A stretch of 64,000 bases of DNA from Verrucomicrobiales bacterium (lineage in GTDB: Bacteria; Verrucomicrobiota; Verrucomicrobiia; Methylacidiphilales; JAAUTS01). Position numbers and translations under genes: made by a program. The stretch covers positions 372,001 through 436,000 of the forward strand of contig JAIRPN010000013.1 of NCBI GenBank assembly GCA_031256975.1. Reading direction: 5' to 3'. Numbering within the stretch: the first letter of the stretch is position 1; each line of letters starts with the position of its first letter. Positions 53,195 to 61,558 of this stretch are shown in pieces. The notes under the pieces were generated by a model. That model made no database searches. It worked only from the letters and a program-made list of their open reading frames with translations, and had not been told where the DNA came from.

Positions 53195-55687
53195 ATGGTT
53201 GGACTGGTTTTAGTTTCACACAGCCGTCCGTTGGCGGAAGCAACATTGACCCTGGTTCGCGCGATGACGGGACCCGAGTTACCGATTGCCATCGCGGCGG
53301 GTGCGGGCGCCAACCACGAGGATTTGGGAACTGACGCGGTGGAAATCTCCGAGGCGATCCAGTCGGTTGCTGGTGCTGATGGCGTCGTGGTGCTGATGGA
53401 CATGGGCAGCGCGGTGTTGAGCGCGGAGATGGCGCTGGATTTCCTTGATGAGTCGCTAAAGACGAAGGTGAAACTTTGTCCGTCGTCGTTTGTCGAGGGA
53501 GCTGTGGCGGCCGGCGTAATCGCGAAGGTGGGAGGCAGGCTGGAGGATGTGTTGCACGAGGCGTCGGTTTCACTGGCGCAGAAGACCGAGCATATATCAC
53601 CTGACGAAGCGGCTGTCCAACCCAAGGCGGTCACGGACATTTCCAAGCATGAAAACGCCAAGGCGCTGCGGGTGATTGTGCCGAATCCGAGCGGGTTGCA
53701 TGCGCGGCCGGTGGCGAAGTTGATCCAGGAAGCGGCGAAATTCAGCAGCGAAATCCAAATCCGCAATCTGACCAACGGCAAGGGACCGGTATCGGTCCGC
53801 AGCATGACCGGTATTGTGGCACTGGAAGCCTTGCGCGGTCATGAGGTTGAGCTGAGCGCGGCGGGGGAGGATGCCGATGCGGCGCTGGAGAATTTGCGGG
53901 TGGCAATCAAAACCGGGTTGGGTGATTCCCTGCATGAAACAGCCCGGAATGCCGCCAATGTGGAAAATCCCGAGCCATTGAGGGAGGGCGAGGGACAGGG
54001 CAAGCCGATCGGGGTTTGCAAGGGTGTGGTGATCGGCTCGGTATATTACCCGCAGGCGGTATCGTTTGAGTTGCCCACCGGTCCAGCCCGGGACGCTAAC
54101 CACGAACTGGGGTTATTGCGTTCGGCGCTGCAGGCCACGATGCAAATTCTGCGGCGCAAGGCCGAAGAAATTTCCCGCAGCATGGGCCGCGAGCGCGGGG
54201 AGATTTTTGTCGCGCAGACCATGGTGTTGAGCGACCCGGCATTGATGGAACAGGCCGAGCAATTGATCCGCAAGGAAAACTGCCAGGCGGCGCAGGCGTG
54301 GTGGCAGACTGCCGAGGGCGTGATTCAAACCTACCGCAACCTGAACGACGACAATTTGCGCCAGCGGGCGGAGGATTTGAAGGATGTGGCGCGGCTGGTG
54401 TTGACCCAACTGGGTGTTAGCGTCAGTGACAAGCTGGAAATTCCCCGTTCCGGGATCATGGTGGTTAATGAGCTGACTCCGGGGCAGGTGGCCGGGCTGG
54501 ATAAGGACAAGGTGCTGGGAGTGATTTGCCTGGAGGACGGGCGTACTTCGCACAGTTCGATTCTATTGCGGTCGCGCGGGATTCCCGCGATCGTGCAGGC
54601 CAAACATTTTACGCCGTCGTTGTTGCATTTGGAATTGCCAATGGTCTTGGCGATGGACGGCGAGACCGGGGAAATCTGGATCAATCCGGACATGAAGGAA
54701 TTGAAGAAGATCCACGAACGGCAGATTCGCTGGACCGAGCAGGTATCATTGGAAAAACGCGACAGTATCAAGCCTGCGGTGACCTTGGATGGCCGGAGCT
54801 TTGAGATTTTCGCCAATGTGGGACGCGTGGAGGATGCCGAGGATGCCGCTAATAACGGGGCGGACGGTATTGGCCTGTTGCGCACCGAGTTTATGTTTCT
54901 GCATCGTGACAGCGCGCCGACCGAGCAGGAGCAGGTGGAGGAATTGCACCGGATTCTCAAGCCAATGGCGGGCAAGCCGGCGATCATCCGCACGCTGGAT
55001 GCCGGGGGCGACAAGGAGTTGTCGTATTTGAACATGCCGAAGGAGGCCAACCCCTATCTCGGAGTCCGCGCCATCCGCCTGTGCTTGCGCAACAAGGAAT
55101 TGTTCCAGGAGCAATTGCGGGCGATTCTCCGGGTTAGCGCCGAGTATGACGTGCGGGTGATGTTCCCGATGATCGCGGCGTTGCAGGAACTCAAGGAAGC
55201 CAAGGCGGAGTTGCAAAAGGCGCATGAGACGCTAACGGCGAAAAACATCAAACACCGCTGGCCGATTCCCACCGGCATGATGATGGAAGTGCCCTCGGCG
55301 GCGATTGTCTCGCATTATTTCGCGCCGGAGATTGATTTCGCCAGCATCGGCACCAACGACCTGACGCAATACACGCTGGCGGTGGACCGCGGTAATCCGG
55401 AATTGCAGGAATTGCTGAACAAGGAGTTGAACCCGGCGGTGCTGGCGCTGATTAACCGGGTGGTGTTGTCGTGCAAGAGCAGGGAGATTCCGGTGGCGGT
55501 TTGCGGGGAAGCGGCGGCGAGCCCGGCCTCGGCGTCGGTCTTCCTGGGGCTTGGCGTCAGCGAGCTGAGCATGAGCGGTCGCAGCATCCCGGCGATGAAG
55601 CACTGGGTGCGCAGCCAGTCCTTGTCCGAGATGGAAATGGAAGCCCGCAATCTGATGCAGCAGCGATTGCCCTACATGGTCAAATAA
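53195..55687 (+). CDS. dhaM: DhaM-HPr-Enzyme I fusion (PEP-dependent phosphoryl transfer to DhaL)
   Basis: 830 residues with three domains. Residues 1-130 are DhaM (mannose-type EIIA): MVGLVLVSHSRPLAEA with phospho-His9. Residues about 155-240 are HPr with PNPSGLHARPVAKL (His169). Residues about 270-830 are a full-length Enzyme I: GKPIGVCKGVVIGSVYYPQA, phospho-His453 in DGRTSHSSILLRSR, and the PEP-binding barrel with GLLRTEFMFLHRD, AYDVRVMFPM-type and CGEAAASP (Cys770). Phosphate moves from PEP to His453, His169 and His9 and then to the ADP on DhaL. EI is complete here, unlike in E. coli DhaM, where it is shortened. No separate ptsH/ptsI or sugar EII is seen in the window. Confidence 0.95.
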   Translation: MVGLVLVSHSRPLAEATLTLVRAMTGPELPIAIAAGAGANHEDLGTDAVEISEAIQSVAGADGVVVLMDMGSAVLSAEMALDFLDESLKTKVKLCPSSFVEGAVAAGVIAKVGGRLEDVLHEASVSLAQKTEHISPDEAAVQPKAVTDISKHENAKALRVIVPNPSGLHARPVAKLIQEAAKFSSEIQIRNLTNGKGPVSVRSMTGIVALEALRGHEVELSAAGEDADAALENLRVAIKTGLGDSLHETARNAANVENPEPLREGEGQGKPIGVCKGVVIGSVYYPQAVSFELPTGPARDANHELGLLRSALQATMQILRRKAEEISRSMGRERGEIFVAQTMVLSDPALMEQAEQLIRKENCQAAQAWWQTAEGVIQTYRNLNDDNLRQRAEDLKDVARLVLTQLGVSVSDKLEIPRSGIMVVNELTPGQVAGLDKDKVLGVICLEDGRTSHSSILLRSRGIPAIVQAKHFTPSLLHLELPMVLAMDGETGEIWINPDMKELKKIHERQIRWTEQVSLEKRDSIKPAVTLDGRSFEIFANVGRVEDAEDAANNGADGIGLLRTEFMFLHRDSAPTEQEQVEELHRILKPMAGKPAIIRTLDAGGDKELSYLNMPKEANPYLGVRAIRLCLRNKELFQEQLRAILRVSAEYDVRVMFPMIAALQELKEAKAELQKAHETLTAKNIKHRWPIPTGMMMEVPSAAIVSHYFAPEIDFASIGTNDLTQYTLAVDRGNPELQELLNKELNPAVLALINRVVLSCKSREIPVAVCGEAAASPASASVFLGLGVSELSMSGRSIPAMKHWVRSQSLSEMEMEARNLMQQRLPYMVK

Positions 55688-55753
55688 CCCGGCCATTGGC
55701 GGGGCCGATTCTCATGGCATTTTTGCCAGTCTTTGTTAGCGTCTTGCTTTTCT

Positions 55754-56401
55754 ATGAAGATTGCAAGGAACTCCAAGCTGGTGTTGATCGGGGATTCAAT
55801 TACGGACGGGGAACGCGCCCGCCCGGTGGGAGAGGGGTTGTTTGGCGCGACCGGCAAGATTTACCCGTCCAAGGTGCAGGGGCTGCTGGGTGCGGTGTAT
55901 CCGGAACAGAAAATCCGCGTGGTCAATATGGGGATTAGCGGCAATACGGTGCGCGATTTGAAGGGGCGCTGGCAGGCGGACGTGTTGGATTTGCATCCGG
56001 ATTGGCTGGGAATTCTGATCGGAATTAACGATGTGTGGCGGCAGTTCGATTTGCCGTTGCAGGTGGAAACCCATGTGAAATTACCGGAATATCGGGAAAC
56101 CTTGGAAGAATTGATCAAGAAAACCAGACCGAAGTTGCAGGGCTTGGTGTTGATGTCGCCTTTTTTCATCGAATTGAACAAGCAGGACCCGATGCGCCGG
56201 ATGATGGACGAATATGGCGCGGTGGTGAAGGAATTGGCCGCCAGCTACGACGCGCTGTTCGTTGATCTGCAGGCGGAGTTTGACCGGATATTGCAACATA
56301 CCTATTCGGCGGATTTGGCCTGGGACCGGGTGCATCCGAGTGTGGTCGGGGAGACGCTAATCGCCAGGGCTTTCCTCAAGGCGCTGGATTTTCAATTTTG
56401 A
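55754..56401 (+). CDS. SGNH/GDSL-family hydrolase
   Basis: 215 residues from the ATG at 55754 (MKIARNSKLVLIGDSITDGE); a TTG at 55733 would add seven residues. All four blocks of the family are visible: the nucleophile Ser in GDSITDGE, GISGNTV, the Asn in GINDVWRQ, and the Asp and His in WDRVHPSVVGE. No signal peptide, so cytosolic or unknown. It removes acyl groups from a carbohydrate or lipid, as related esterases do; the substrate is not visible. It starts 67 bp after the DhaM fusion and precedes the VanZ gene by 17 bp. Confidence 0.9.
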   Translation: MKIARNSKLVLIGDSITDGERARPVGEGLFGATGKIYPSKVQGLLGAVYPEQKIRVVNMGISGNTVRDLKGRWQADVLDLHPDWLGILIGINDVWRQFDLPLQVETHVKLPEYRETLEELIKKTRPKLQGLVLMSPFFIELNKQDPMRRMMDEYGAVVKELAASYDALFVDLQAEFDRILQHTYSADLAWDRVHPSVVGETLIARAFLKALDFQF

Positions 56402-56417
56402 TCGGTAACTGACGCTA

Positions 56418-56831
56418 ATGACGAATTGGTACCAGGCGTTGCGGCGGAAATGGATTTGGTGGACGCTGTTCCTCGTCTGGCTTGGCGCGGTGTTTTATGC
56501 CTCGTCAATGACCGGGCAGGAGGTTGCGCCGGTGGTGCCGACCTTTTTCCTGCACAAGGTGGCGCATTTCATTGCTTATGGCTCGGGCACGGTGATTTTG
56601 GCATTGAGTCTGCGGTTGAGTACGAAGTGGAGTTGGCGAAAAATCGCCGTGATTAGCGTGGTGGTGGTTTCGCTTTACGGGGCGACCGATGAATGGCACC
56701 AGTTGTACACGCCGGGTCGCGACGGCACGGTGAGGGACTGGGCGATCGATACAGCCAGCGGGATTGTCGGCGTTGGCGTCTTGTTATGGGTCAAGGATCG
56801 GTTGAAGCAACGGTTCGCGCCGAAGAATTAA
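56418..56831 (+). CDS. VanZ-like membrane protein
   Basis: 137 residues with four membrane spans. The family signature is recognisable in FFLHKVAHFIAYGSGTVILA and VSLYGATDEWHQLYTPGRDG, followed by VRDWAIDTASGIVGVGVLLW. VanZ-like proteins are poorly understood; some affect cell-wall antibiotic tolerance. The ATG follows a CGCTAAT word immediately (CGCTAATGACG), which overlaps the start codon. It may be co-transcribed with the SGNH gene. It ends in the same TTAATTAA as the convergent cassette D gene. Confidence 0.8.
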   Translation: MTNWYQALRRKWIWWTLFLVWLGAVFYASSMTGQEVAPVVPTFFLHKVAHFIAYGSGTVILALSLRLSTKWSWRKIAVISVVVVSLYGATDEWHQLYTPGRDGTVRDWAIDTASGIVGVGVLLWVKDRLKQRFAPKN

Positions 56832-57535
56832 TTCCGGTAAACCGTCACCACGCCGAGATTGCCGCTAATGCGGAACACCGCCGGATCCTTCGGCGGGTTG
56901 CTGTTATCCTGCGAACTGACAATGCCGAATTCAATGTATTGATTCAGTTCGCTTTCCGACATGGCTTGGCCGCTGGGGGTGAACACCATCAACCGGTTGA
57001 GGGCGATGGTTTTTCCCCCTGCCGGAACGGTGATGCTGCCGTCGTTGAGGGAATTGATGTTGGAAGGATCGACATCCGGATTTGGCAGGCTGGAGGGTTT
57101 GAGTACGTTTTTATCGGTAAGGTTGATATGTTCAAAGGAACGCGGTGAGCCGCTGAGTTGCAGATTGTTGCCGGAGGTCAGGTCGACATTCGGCGAGCCG
57201 GACAAATCAACGGCATTGGTGCCGTCATTGGAAGAAAAGGTGGCGATCCACAGCGTGGGATCTTGCGCTGCGGTGGTTGCCGGATTTCCGTTTTTGTCGA
57301 GTGTGCCCAACGCGACATAGACGTAAGTGTTTTTGGTCACGGCTTCCTGGCGGGCGTTATTCAGCACACCGGTGAGAAGGGTGACGCTGTTGGTGATCGA
57401 CTGGCCCTTGCCAAGTCCGCGAATCGAGGGGATGGCGATGGCGACCAAGACGCCCATGATGGCGACGACCACCAGCAGTTCGATCAGGGTAAAGGCAGAT
57501 TTGCCGGAACGTTGCCGTGAAGGAAAATGAATCAT
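56828..57535 (-). CDS. Verru_Chthon cassette protein D-like (prepilin-type)
   Basis: 235 residues. It begins with a type IV prepilin signal, RSGKSAFTLIELLVVVAIMG then VLVAIAIPSI, cleaved after Gly-free Ala-Phe by a prepilin peptidase. The remainder, with INSLNDGSITVPAGGKTIAL and NTYVYVALGTLDKNGNPATT, matches cassette protein D as recalled for verrucomicrobia. The Verru_Chthon A-like gene lies at 27141-30947, 26 kb away, and no B or C gene is near. It converges on the VanZ gene with a 4-bp overlap of the stop codons. Confidence 0.7.
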   Translation of the reverse strand: MIHFPSRQRSGKSAFTLIELLVVVAIMGVLVAIAIPSIRGLGKGQSITNSVTLLTGVLNNARQEAVTKNTYVYVALGTLDKNGNPATTAAQDPTLWIATFSSNDGTNAVDLSGSPNVDLTSGNNLQLSGSPRSFEHINLTDKNVLKPSSLPNPDVDPSNINSLNDGSITVPAGGKTIALNRLMVFTPSGQAMSESELNQYIEFGIVSSQDNSNPPKDPAVFRISGNLGVVTVYRN

Positions 57536-57599
57536 GGTGACTTTATAGCAAATGACTGCCAGTTGGGAAATGACGGATTTTGAGCGTTAGCGTCGCGGG

Positions 57600-58085
57600 T
57601 CAGATTTTTTTGATGACCGACATTGGCTCAAAACTGGTCAGCGCGCGCTTCCAGAAATACCTGGCCGACGGGGTGGAACGTTCCGGGATTTTGCTTTGGT
57701 AGGCAATGCTGCTGATCTCATCGGTGCGGCGGCGGCGGGTGTTGTTGCGTTTGAGCAGGACGCGGTAGAGCAGGGCGAAATTACCCTTGGTGGGGCGGTC
57801 GAACAGGTCGATCAAGTAGGCGTGAGACACACGGTGGCCGGTTTCCTCGGTAATTTCCCGTTTCAATGCGCCGAGCAGGGATTCGTTGCGTTTGACCTTG
57901 CCGCCGGGCAGGGCCCATAGTTTTTTGCCATAGGCCTGCTTGACCATCAAGACCTGGCCGTAAGGGTCTTCGATCCAGGCCATGACCGAAATAGCCTTGT
58001 TCACTCCCGTCCGGACCTTGGGTTTGGTCGGTACACGAACGGGTCTCTGTTTGCGGATTGCCACTCTGCGCCGCAGTGTAGGCAC
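57600..58085 (-). CDS. NUDIX hydrolase
   Basis: 161 residues. The Nudix box is complete, ALPGGKVKRNESLLGALKRE followed by ITEETGHRV, so the metal-binding Glu residues are present. The N-terminal ~30 residues are basic (RRRVAIRKQRPVRVPTKPKV) and the C-terminal ~30 are hydrophobic-aromatic. Substrates of this class are nucleoside diphosphate derivatives; which one cannot be said. Long neighbours on both sides are in the opposite direction. It is not clearly part of an operon. Confidence 0.85.
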   Translation of the reverse strand: MPTLRRRVAIRKQRPVRVPTKPKVRTGVNKAISVMAWIEDPYGQVLMVKQAYGKKLWALPGGKVKRNESLLGALKREITEETGHRVSHAYLIDLFDRPTKGNFALLYRVLLKRNNTRRRRTDEISSIAYQSKIPERSTPSARYFWKRALTSFEPMSVIKKI

Positions 58086-58183
58086 TTCCGGGGCGTTTGT
58101 ACAGCGTAGAAATGAGGAAAAATTACGCCATTGTTAGCGTCGCTGATATTGAATAATCCGCATTAGCCTGTTAAATTGAACCC

Positions 58184-58567
58184 GTGCAACGTGAAACCAA
58201 ACAACGGGATGCGATACGGCTGGTGTTCGACGAGAACGAGTCGCCCCTGCTGCCCAACGAAGTCCTGAAACTGGCGCAAAAGACCGTGCCGACCCTGAGT
58301 CTGGCGACGGTTTACCGCACGCTGAACGCCTTTGTGCAGGAGGGGATGCTGCGGCTGGTGTCCCTGCCGGCCGAGGCGCCGCGCTTTGAGAGGGCGGGGA
58401 AGCACCATCACCATCACTTTGTTTGCCGCAATTGCAAAAAGGTTTTCGAGGTCCATGCCTGCGCGGGTTCGATGCAGAAAATGGTGCCGGCGGGATTTGA
58501 AATGGACGATCACGAGATTACCCTGTATGGGTTATGCGCGGATTGTTCCAAGCAGAGTAAAAATTAA
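58184..58567 (+). CDS. Fur-family metalloregulator
   Basis: 127 residues from the GTG at 58184. The Fur winged helix is in TKQRDAIRLVFDENESPLLP and LSLATVYRTLNAFVQEGMLR. The His-rich sensor motif follows (AGKHHHHHFVCRNCKKVFEV) and the structural zinc Cys pairs are FVCRNC and LCADC. It could be Fur (iron), Zur (zinc) or PerR; the short C-terminus and five consecutive His favour a metal other than iron only weakly. It lies in a set with TolQ/TolR and a TonB receptor further on. No palindromic Fur box was identified. Confidence 0.85.
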   Translation: MQRETKQRDAIRLVFDENESPLLPNEVLKLAQKTVPTLSLATVYRTLNAFVQEGMLRLVSLPAEAPRFERAGKHHHHHFVCRNCKKVFEVHACAGSMQKMVPAGFEMDDHEITLYGLCADCSKQSKN

Positions 58568-58582
58568 GCAAGAGGAGTCAGT

Positions 58583-58789
58583 GTGTTAAGCAAGCAGGAA
58601 GTCAGGGGTTATTTGTTGGCGGCCAAGGGCGGCGGCATGGTGCAGGTATTTGCGCTGTTGACCGGCATTCCGGAATTGTACCGCTTCGCGCCGGTACGCT
58701 GGCTGTGCTGGACGATGATCGGCGTCGGCCTGGTGGTGGCCTTGAGCGGCCTGTGGATTGCCGCCAACCACGAAAAATCGCAGGGCTGA
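58583..58789 (+). CDS. Small one-or-two-span membrane protein
   Basis: 68 residues starting with GTG at 58583 after an AAGAGGAG ribosome-binding site. One clear hydrophobic span is VRWLCWTMIGVGLVVALSGL then WIAANHEK at the end; an earlier span (MVQVFALLTGIPELYRFA) is weaker. Its gap to the Fur gene is 15 bp, so they are likely co-transcribed. I do not recognise a family. Confidence 0.6.
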   Translation: MLSKQEVRGYLLAAKGGGMVQVFALLTGIPELYRFAPVRWLCWTMIGVGLVVALSGLWIAANHEKSQG

Positions 58790-58837
58790 ATTCTGCATTG
58801 TGCGGGGACGCCAATGGCGACATAATCGCCGCTTCGC

Positions 58838-59434
58838 ATGATTCAATTGTTTCTCAAGGGTGGGCCGGTTATGTGGCCCATTTTGGTGCTTTCCATCATC
58901 ACTGTCGGCGTGGTGCTGGAACGGATTATTTTCCTCTGGAGCCAGGCGGCGCGGCGGGATTCCTCGACGGTGCAGAGGATTTTCCTGAACGTGGAGAAAC
59001 GCGATGTCAATGCGGCCATTAGCGCCGGGGAAAATTCCGAGGACATGGTGGCACAGGTGTTGGTGGAAGGCTTGAAGCATCGCGATATTTCCCTGACCGA
59101 GGCGATGCTGGAGGCGGCCAGCAGTGAACTGGATCGCTACAATCGCGGCCTGGTGGTGCTGGACACCGCGGTGACATTGGGGCCGTTGCTGGGCCTGCTG
59201 GGAACGGTTATCGGCATGATCCGCGCCTTTGGCGTGGTGGGAGCGGGTGAAATCGCCCGCAATGAACTGGTCATCACCGGCGGTATTTCCGAATGTCTCA
59301 TCACCGTGTGTTTTGGTTTGGGGGTGGCGATCGTGGCCATCATCCCGTTGAATTATCTCAATTCCCGGTTGGAAAAGGTGCGGCGCCAATTGGAATCGGC
59401 AATGACCCGCCTGGAGTTGCTGGTCAAGGAGTAA
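58838..59434 (+). CDS. MotA/TolQ/ExbB-type proton-channel protein
   Basis: 198 residues with three membrane spans (residues about 8-27, 110-135, 145-165): VMWPILVLSIITVGVVLERI, LVVLDTAVTLGPLLGLLGTV and CLITVCFGLGVAIVAIIPLN. The loop SVTLGPLLGLLGTVIGMIRA is the family signature. With the TolR/ExbD protein from the next gene (1-bp gap) it forms an inner-membrane motor energising TonB- or Tol-dependent transport. The TonB receptor at 61559 would be a natural client, though no tonB or tolB is in the window. Ribosome-binding site is weak. Confidence 0.9.
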   Translation: MIQLFLKGGPVMWPILVLSIITVGVVLERIIFLWSQAARRDSSTVQRIFLNVEKRDVNAAISAGENSEDMVAQVLVEGLKHRDISLTEAMLEAASSELDRYNRGLVVLDTAVTLGPLLGLLGTVIGMIRAFGVVGAGEIARNELVITGGISECLITVCFGLGVAIVAIIPLNYLNSRLEKVRRQLESAMTRLELLVKE

Positions 59435-59435
59435 C

Positions 59436-59864
59436 ATGGCACGCTTAGCGAGTCCCAGGGCCAAGGTGCGGCCAAGGTTGGAAATCATCCCGTTCATCGA
59501 TGTGATGTTTTTCCTGCTGGCGACTTTCATGATGGTCTCGCTGTCGATGATTCATAATGCCGGCATCGATGTGAATCTGCCCAAGATGGGCACGGCCAAG
59601 AACATGGACAAGCAACCGGACGAACTGACCATCAGCATCAATCAAAAGGGCGAGATTTTCGAGGGACGCAACACAGTGACGCTGGAACAATTGAAATCGC
59701 GGTTAGCGGGTTGGAAACAGGCAGCGCCGGAGGGCAGGATTATTTTGCAGGGCGACTACGGTTGTGACTTTGGCAAGGTAGTTGAGGTCATGGATGCGGC
59801 GCGGGCGCTCGGGTTGGAAAAGCTGGTGATCCGCACCGACAAGCCGGAAAGCAGACAACCATGA
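59436..59864 (+). CDS. ExbD/TolR-type protein
   Basis: 142 residues. A single N-terminal span carries the conserved channel Asp22 in IPFIDVMFFLLATFMMVSLS. The C-terminal periplasmic part (GRNTVTLEQLKSRLAGWKQA, GRIILQGDYGCDFGKVVEVM) has the ExbD beta-sheet pattern. It partners the protein of the previous gene, 1 bp upstream. It overlaps queE by 4 bp (59861-59864), so the three genes are translationally linked. TolR versus ExbD cannot be separated from sequence alone here. Confidence 0.9.
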   Translation: MARLASPRAKVRPRLEIIPFIDVMFFLLATFMMVSLSMIHNAGIDVNLPKMGTAKNMDKQPDELTISINQKGEIFEGRNTVTLEQLKSRLAGWKQAAPEGRIILQGDYGCDFGKVVEVMDAARALGLEKLVIRTDKPESRQP

Positions 59865-60520
59865 GTGACAAGGTTCCAACGCTAACCGTCAACGAAATTT
59901 ACCAGAGCATCCAGGGAGAGAGCACCTTTGCCGGTTTGCCCTGTGTGTTCATCCGCCTGACCTTCTGCGACCTGCGCTGTTCGTGGTGCGATACCGAGTA
60001 TGCTTTTTACGAAGGCAACAAGATGTCGCTGGATGAAATCCTCGCGGAGGTCGATAAATTTGACTGCCCGCTGGTGGAGCTGACCGGCGGGGAACCGTTG
60101 TTGCAACCGGCCTCCCCGGCGCTAATGACAAAGCTATTGGAAAAAGGTTATCAAGTCCTACTGGAGACCGCCGGGCACCGCGATATCTCGGTGGTCGACC
60201 GCCGCGTAGTCCGCATCATGGATTTGAAATGCCCGGACAGCGGGATGAGTGACAAGAACCGCTGGGAAAACATTCCCGGACTGACCGCCAACGACGAAGT
60301 CAAATGTGTCATCGCTTCCCGCGCCGATTATGAATGGGCGAGGGAAAAGGTGTTGCAGTACGATTTGCCGGACAAAGTCCGTGCCGTATTGTTCTCCGCG
60401 GTATTCGGCAAGATCGAGCCGCGCCAGATCGTCGACTGGATACTGGCTGACAAATTGCCGGTGCGTTTCCAGCTCCAGATGCACAAGTTTATCTGGGATC
60501 CGAAGAAGAAGGGCGTTTGA
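59861..60520 (+). CDS. queE: 7-carboxy-7-deazaguanine synthase
   Basis: 219 residues. A radical-SAM cluster-binding motif is present as LTFCDLRCSWCDTEYAF (Cys36, Cys40, Cys43), and the N-terminus MSDKVPTLTVNEIYQSIQGE then STFAGLPCVF is typical of QueE. It rearranges 6-carboxy-tetrahydropterin to CDG in the queuosine/archaeosine precursor pathway. The 4-bp overlap with the ExbD gene is odd because the functions do not connect; it may simply reflect compact gene order. The gene converges on the ACT-protein gene. Confidence 0.95.
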   Translation: MSDKVPTLTVNEIYQSIQGESTFAGLPCVFIRLTFCDLRCSWCDTEYAFYEGNKMSLDEILAEVDKFDCPLVELTGGEPLLQPASPALMTKLLEKGYQVLLETAGHRDISVVDRRVVRIMDLKCPDSGMSDKNRWENIPGLTANDEVKCVIASRADYEWAREKVLQYDLPDKVRAVLFSAVFGKIEPRQIVDWILADKLPVRFQLQMHKFIWDPKKKGV

Positions 60521-60529
60521 ACTTCGCTG

Positions 60530-60928
60530 TTAGCGGGTGGTATTGAGAATCTTTAGCGCCTTTGCCACGTTGTTGGTGCGCATGATCATCAGGCCGCGTT
60601 TGGCGGTCGGGTGGGTGGCGCAGTAGGCGTATTCGATATTGACCTTGTGTTTGGCAAGGGTTTCGGCGATCTTTTGCAGGGAACCGACCTTGTTGTCGCC
60701 GTCGATCAACAGGACTTCGGTTTCCACGACGAGAGTGCCGTGTTCCTCAAAGGCCTTCAATGCCTTGTCGGGGCGGTCGACAATCAGGCGGATGACCATG
60801 TGGTCGACGGTGTCGGAAGTGCTGATGGCCCAGATGTTGATTTCCTCGCGGGCGAGGACCTTGCAGACGGAAGCGAGCATGCCGGGTCTGTTGGCGATGA
60901 ACAGGGCAAGCTGGGTGGCGATTTGCAT
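60530..60928 (-). CDS. ACT-domain pair protein
   Basis: 132 residues from the ATG at 60928; the further in-frame ATG at 60973 lies before a stretch unlike the family. Two ACT folds: MQIATQLALFIANRPGMLAS followed by VCKVLAREEINIWAISTSD, and GDNKVGSLQKIAETLAKHKV then NIEYAYCATHPT. ACT pairs bind amino acids or other small ligands and act as stand-alone regulators. It is convergent with queE (9-bp gap). Its stop codon TAA is part of CGCTAAC. Ligand unknown. Confidence 0.85.
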   Translation of the reverse strand: MQIATQLALFIANRPGMLASVCKVLAREEINIWAISTSDTVDHMVIRLIVDRPDKALKAFEEHGTLVVETEVLLIDGDNKVGSLQKIAETLAKHKVNIEYAYCATHPTAKRGLMIMRTNNVAKALKILNTTR

Positions 60929-61043
60929 TCCCCAAAATAGCACAAGGCCATCTTTTTTCCTGCTTTTATTCATTCGAGATGTTGTGTGGTTGCCGTTTAC
61001 TTTTTCCTTGTCATTTTTGCTTGTTGGGCGAGTTTCTTACGCC

Positions 61044-61424
61044 ATGTGGAGGAGGATAGCCTTGGTCTGTGTACTGTTCGCATTTCTGTTGAACTGCGGC
61101 GGCCACTGGTATGTCCTTCAGGGGGTCGCCTGGGTTAACATGATCCGGGATTATTCCCAAATGGTACCGCTGGCCCAGGCCGTGGCGATGACCTTCAGCG
61201 GAAAATATCCCTGTCCGATGTGCAAGGCCATTGCCGAGGAAAGACAAACGGAAAACGCCAAGTTCTGCTCCTTTTCCAAGGAATTGAAAAAAATCTCCGC
61301 CTGTGACGATGTCCGGGTGCTTGAACCAACCGCCAGGCCGGTGACTTATTTTGAAGCATTGGCGGAACCGCGCTTTCGCAACGATTCCCCGACTACTCCG
61401 CCTCCCCGATTGGCGTTGCTTTGA
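61044..61424 (+). CDS. Small exported Cys-containing protein upstream of TonB receptor
   Basis: 126 residues from the ATG at 61044, which opens a signal/anchor segment (MWRRIALVCVLFAFLLNCGG). After that comes FSGKYPCPMCKAIAEER, a CxxC pair in a motif that I associate only loosely with metal-handling proteins. The C-terminal half (ACDDVRVLEPTARPVTYFEA) has no recognised motif. It lies 134 bp upstream of the TonB-dependent receptor on the same strand. It may handle the receptor's metal or ligand, but that is a guess. Confidence 0.55.
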   Translation: MWRRIALVCVLFAFLLNCGGHWYVLQGVAWVNMIRDYSQMVPLAQAVAMTFSGKYPCPMCKAIAEERQTENAKFCSFSKELKKISACDDVRVLEPTARPVTYFEALAEPRFRNDSPTTPPPRLALL

Positions 61425-61479
61425 CGCAATTGCGGCCCGCTGATTTTCCGGCGGGTCATCCCCATTATTAATCAATCAG

Positions 61480-61515
61480 GGCAGGATACGGCTTATAAAA
61501 CCCGTTCATCCTGCC
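61480..61515. other. Leader hairpin of the TonB receptor gene
   Basis: GGCAGGAT (61480-61487) pairs with ATCCTGCC (61508-61515), and inner ACGG pairs with CCGT across a CTTATAAAAC loop with two unpaired bases. It lies in the 5' leader of the receptor gene (start 61559), so it could end transcription of the preceding gene or regulate the receptor. Confidence 0.5.
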
Positions 61516-61558
61516 GGCTGTCCGTCCTGTGTTGTGGACGCGATGGAAGGAATATTTT

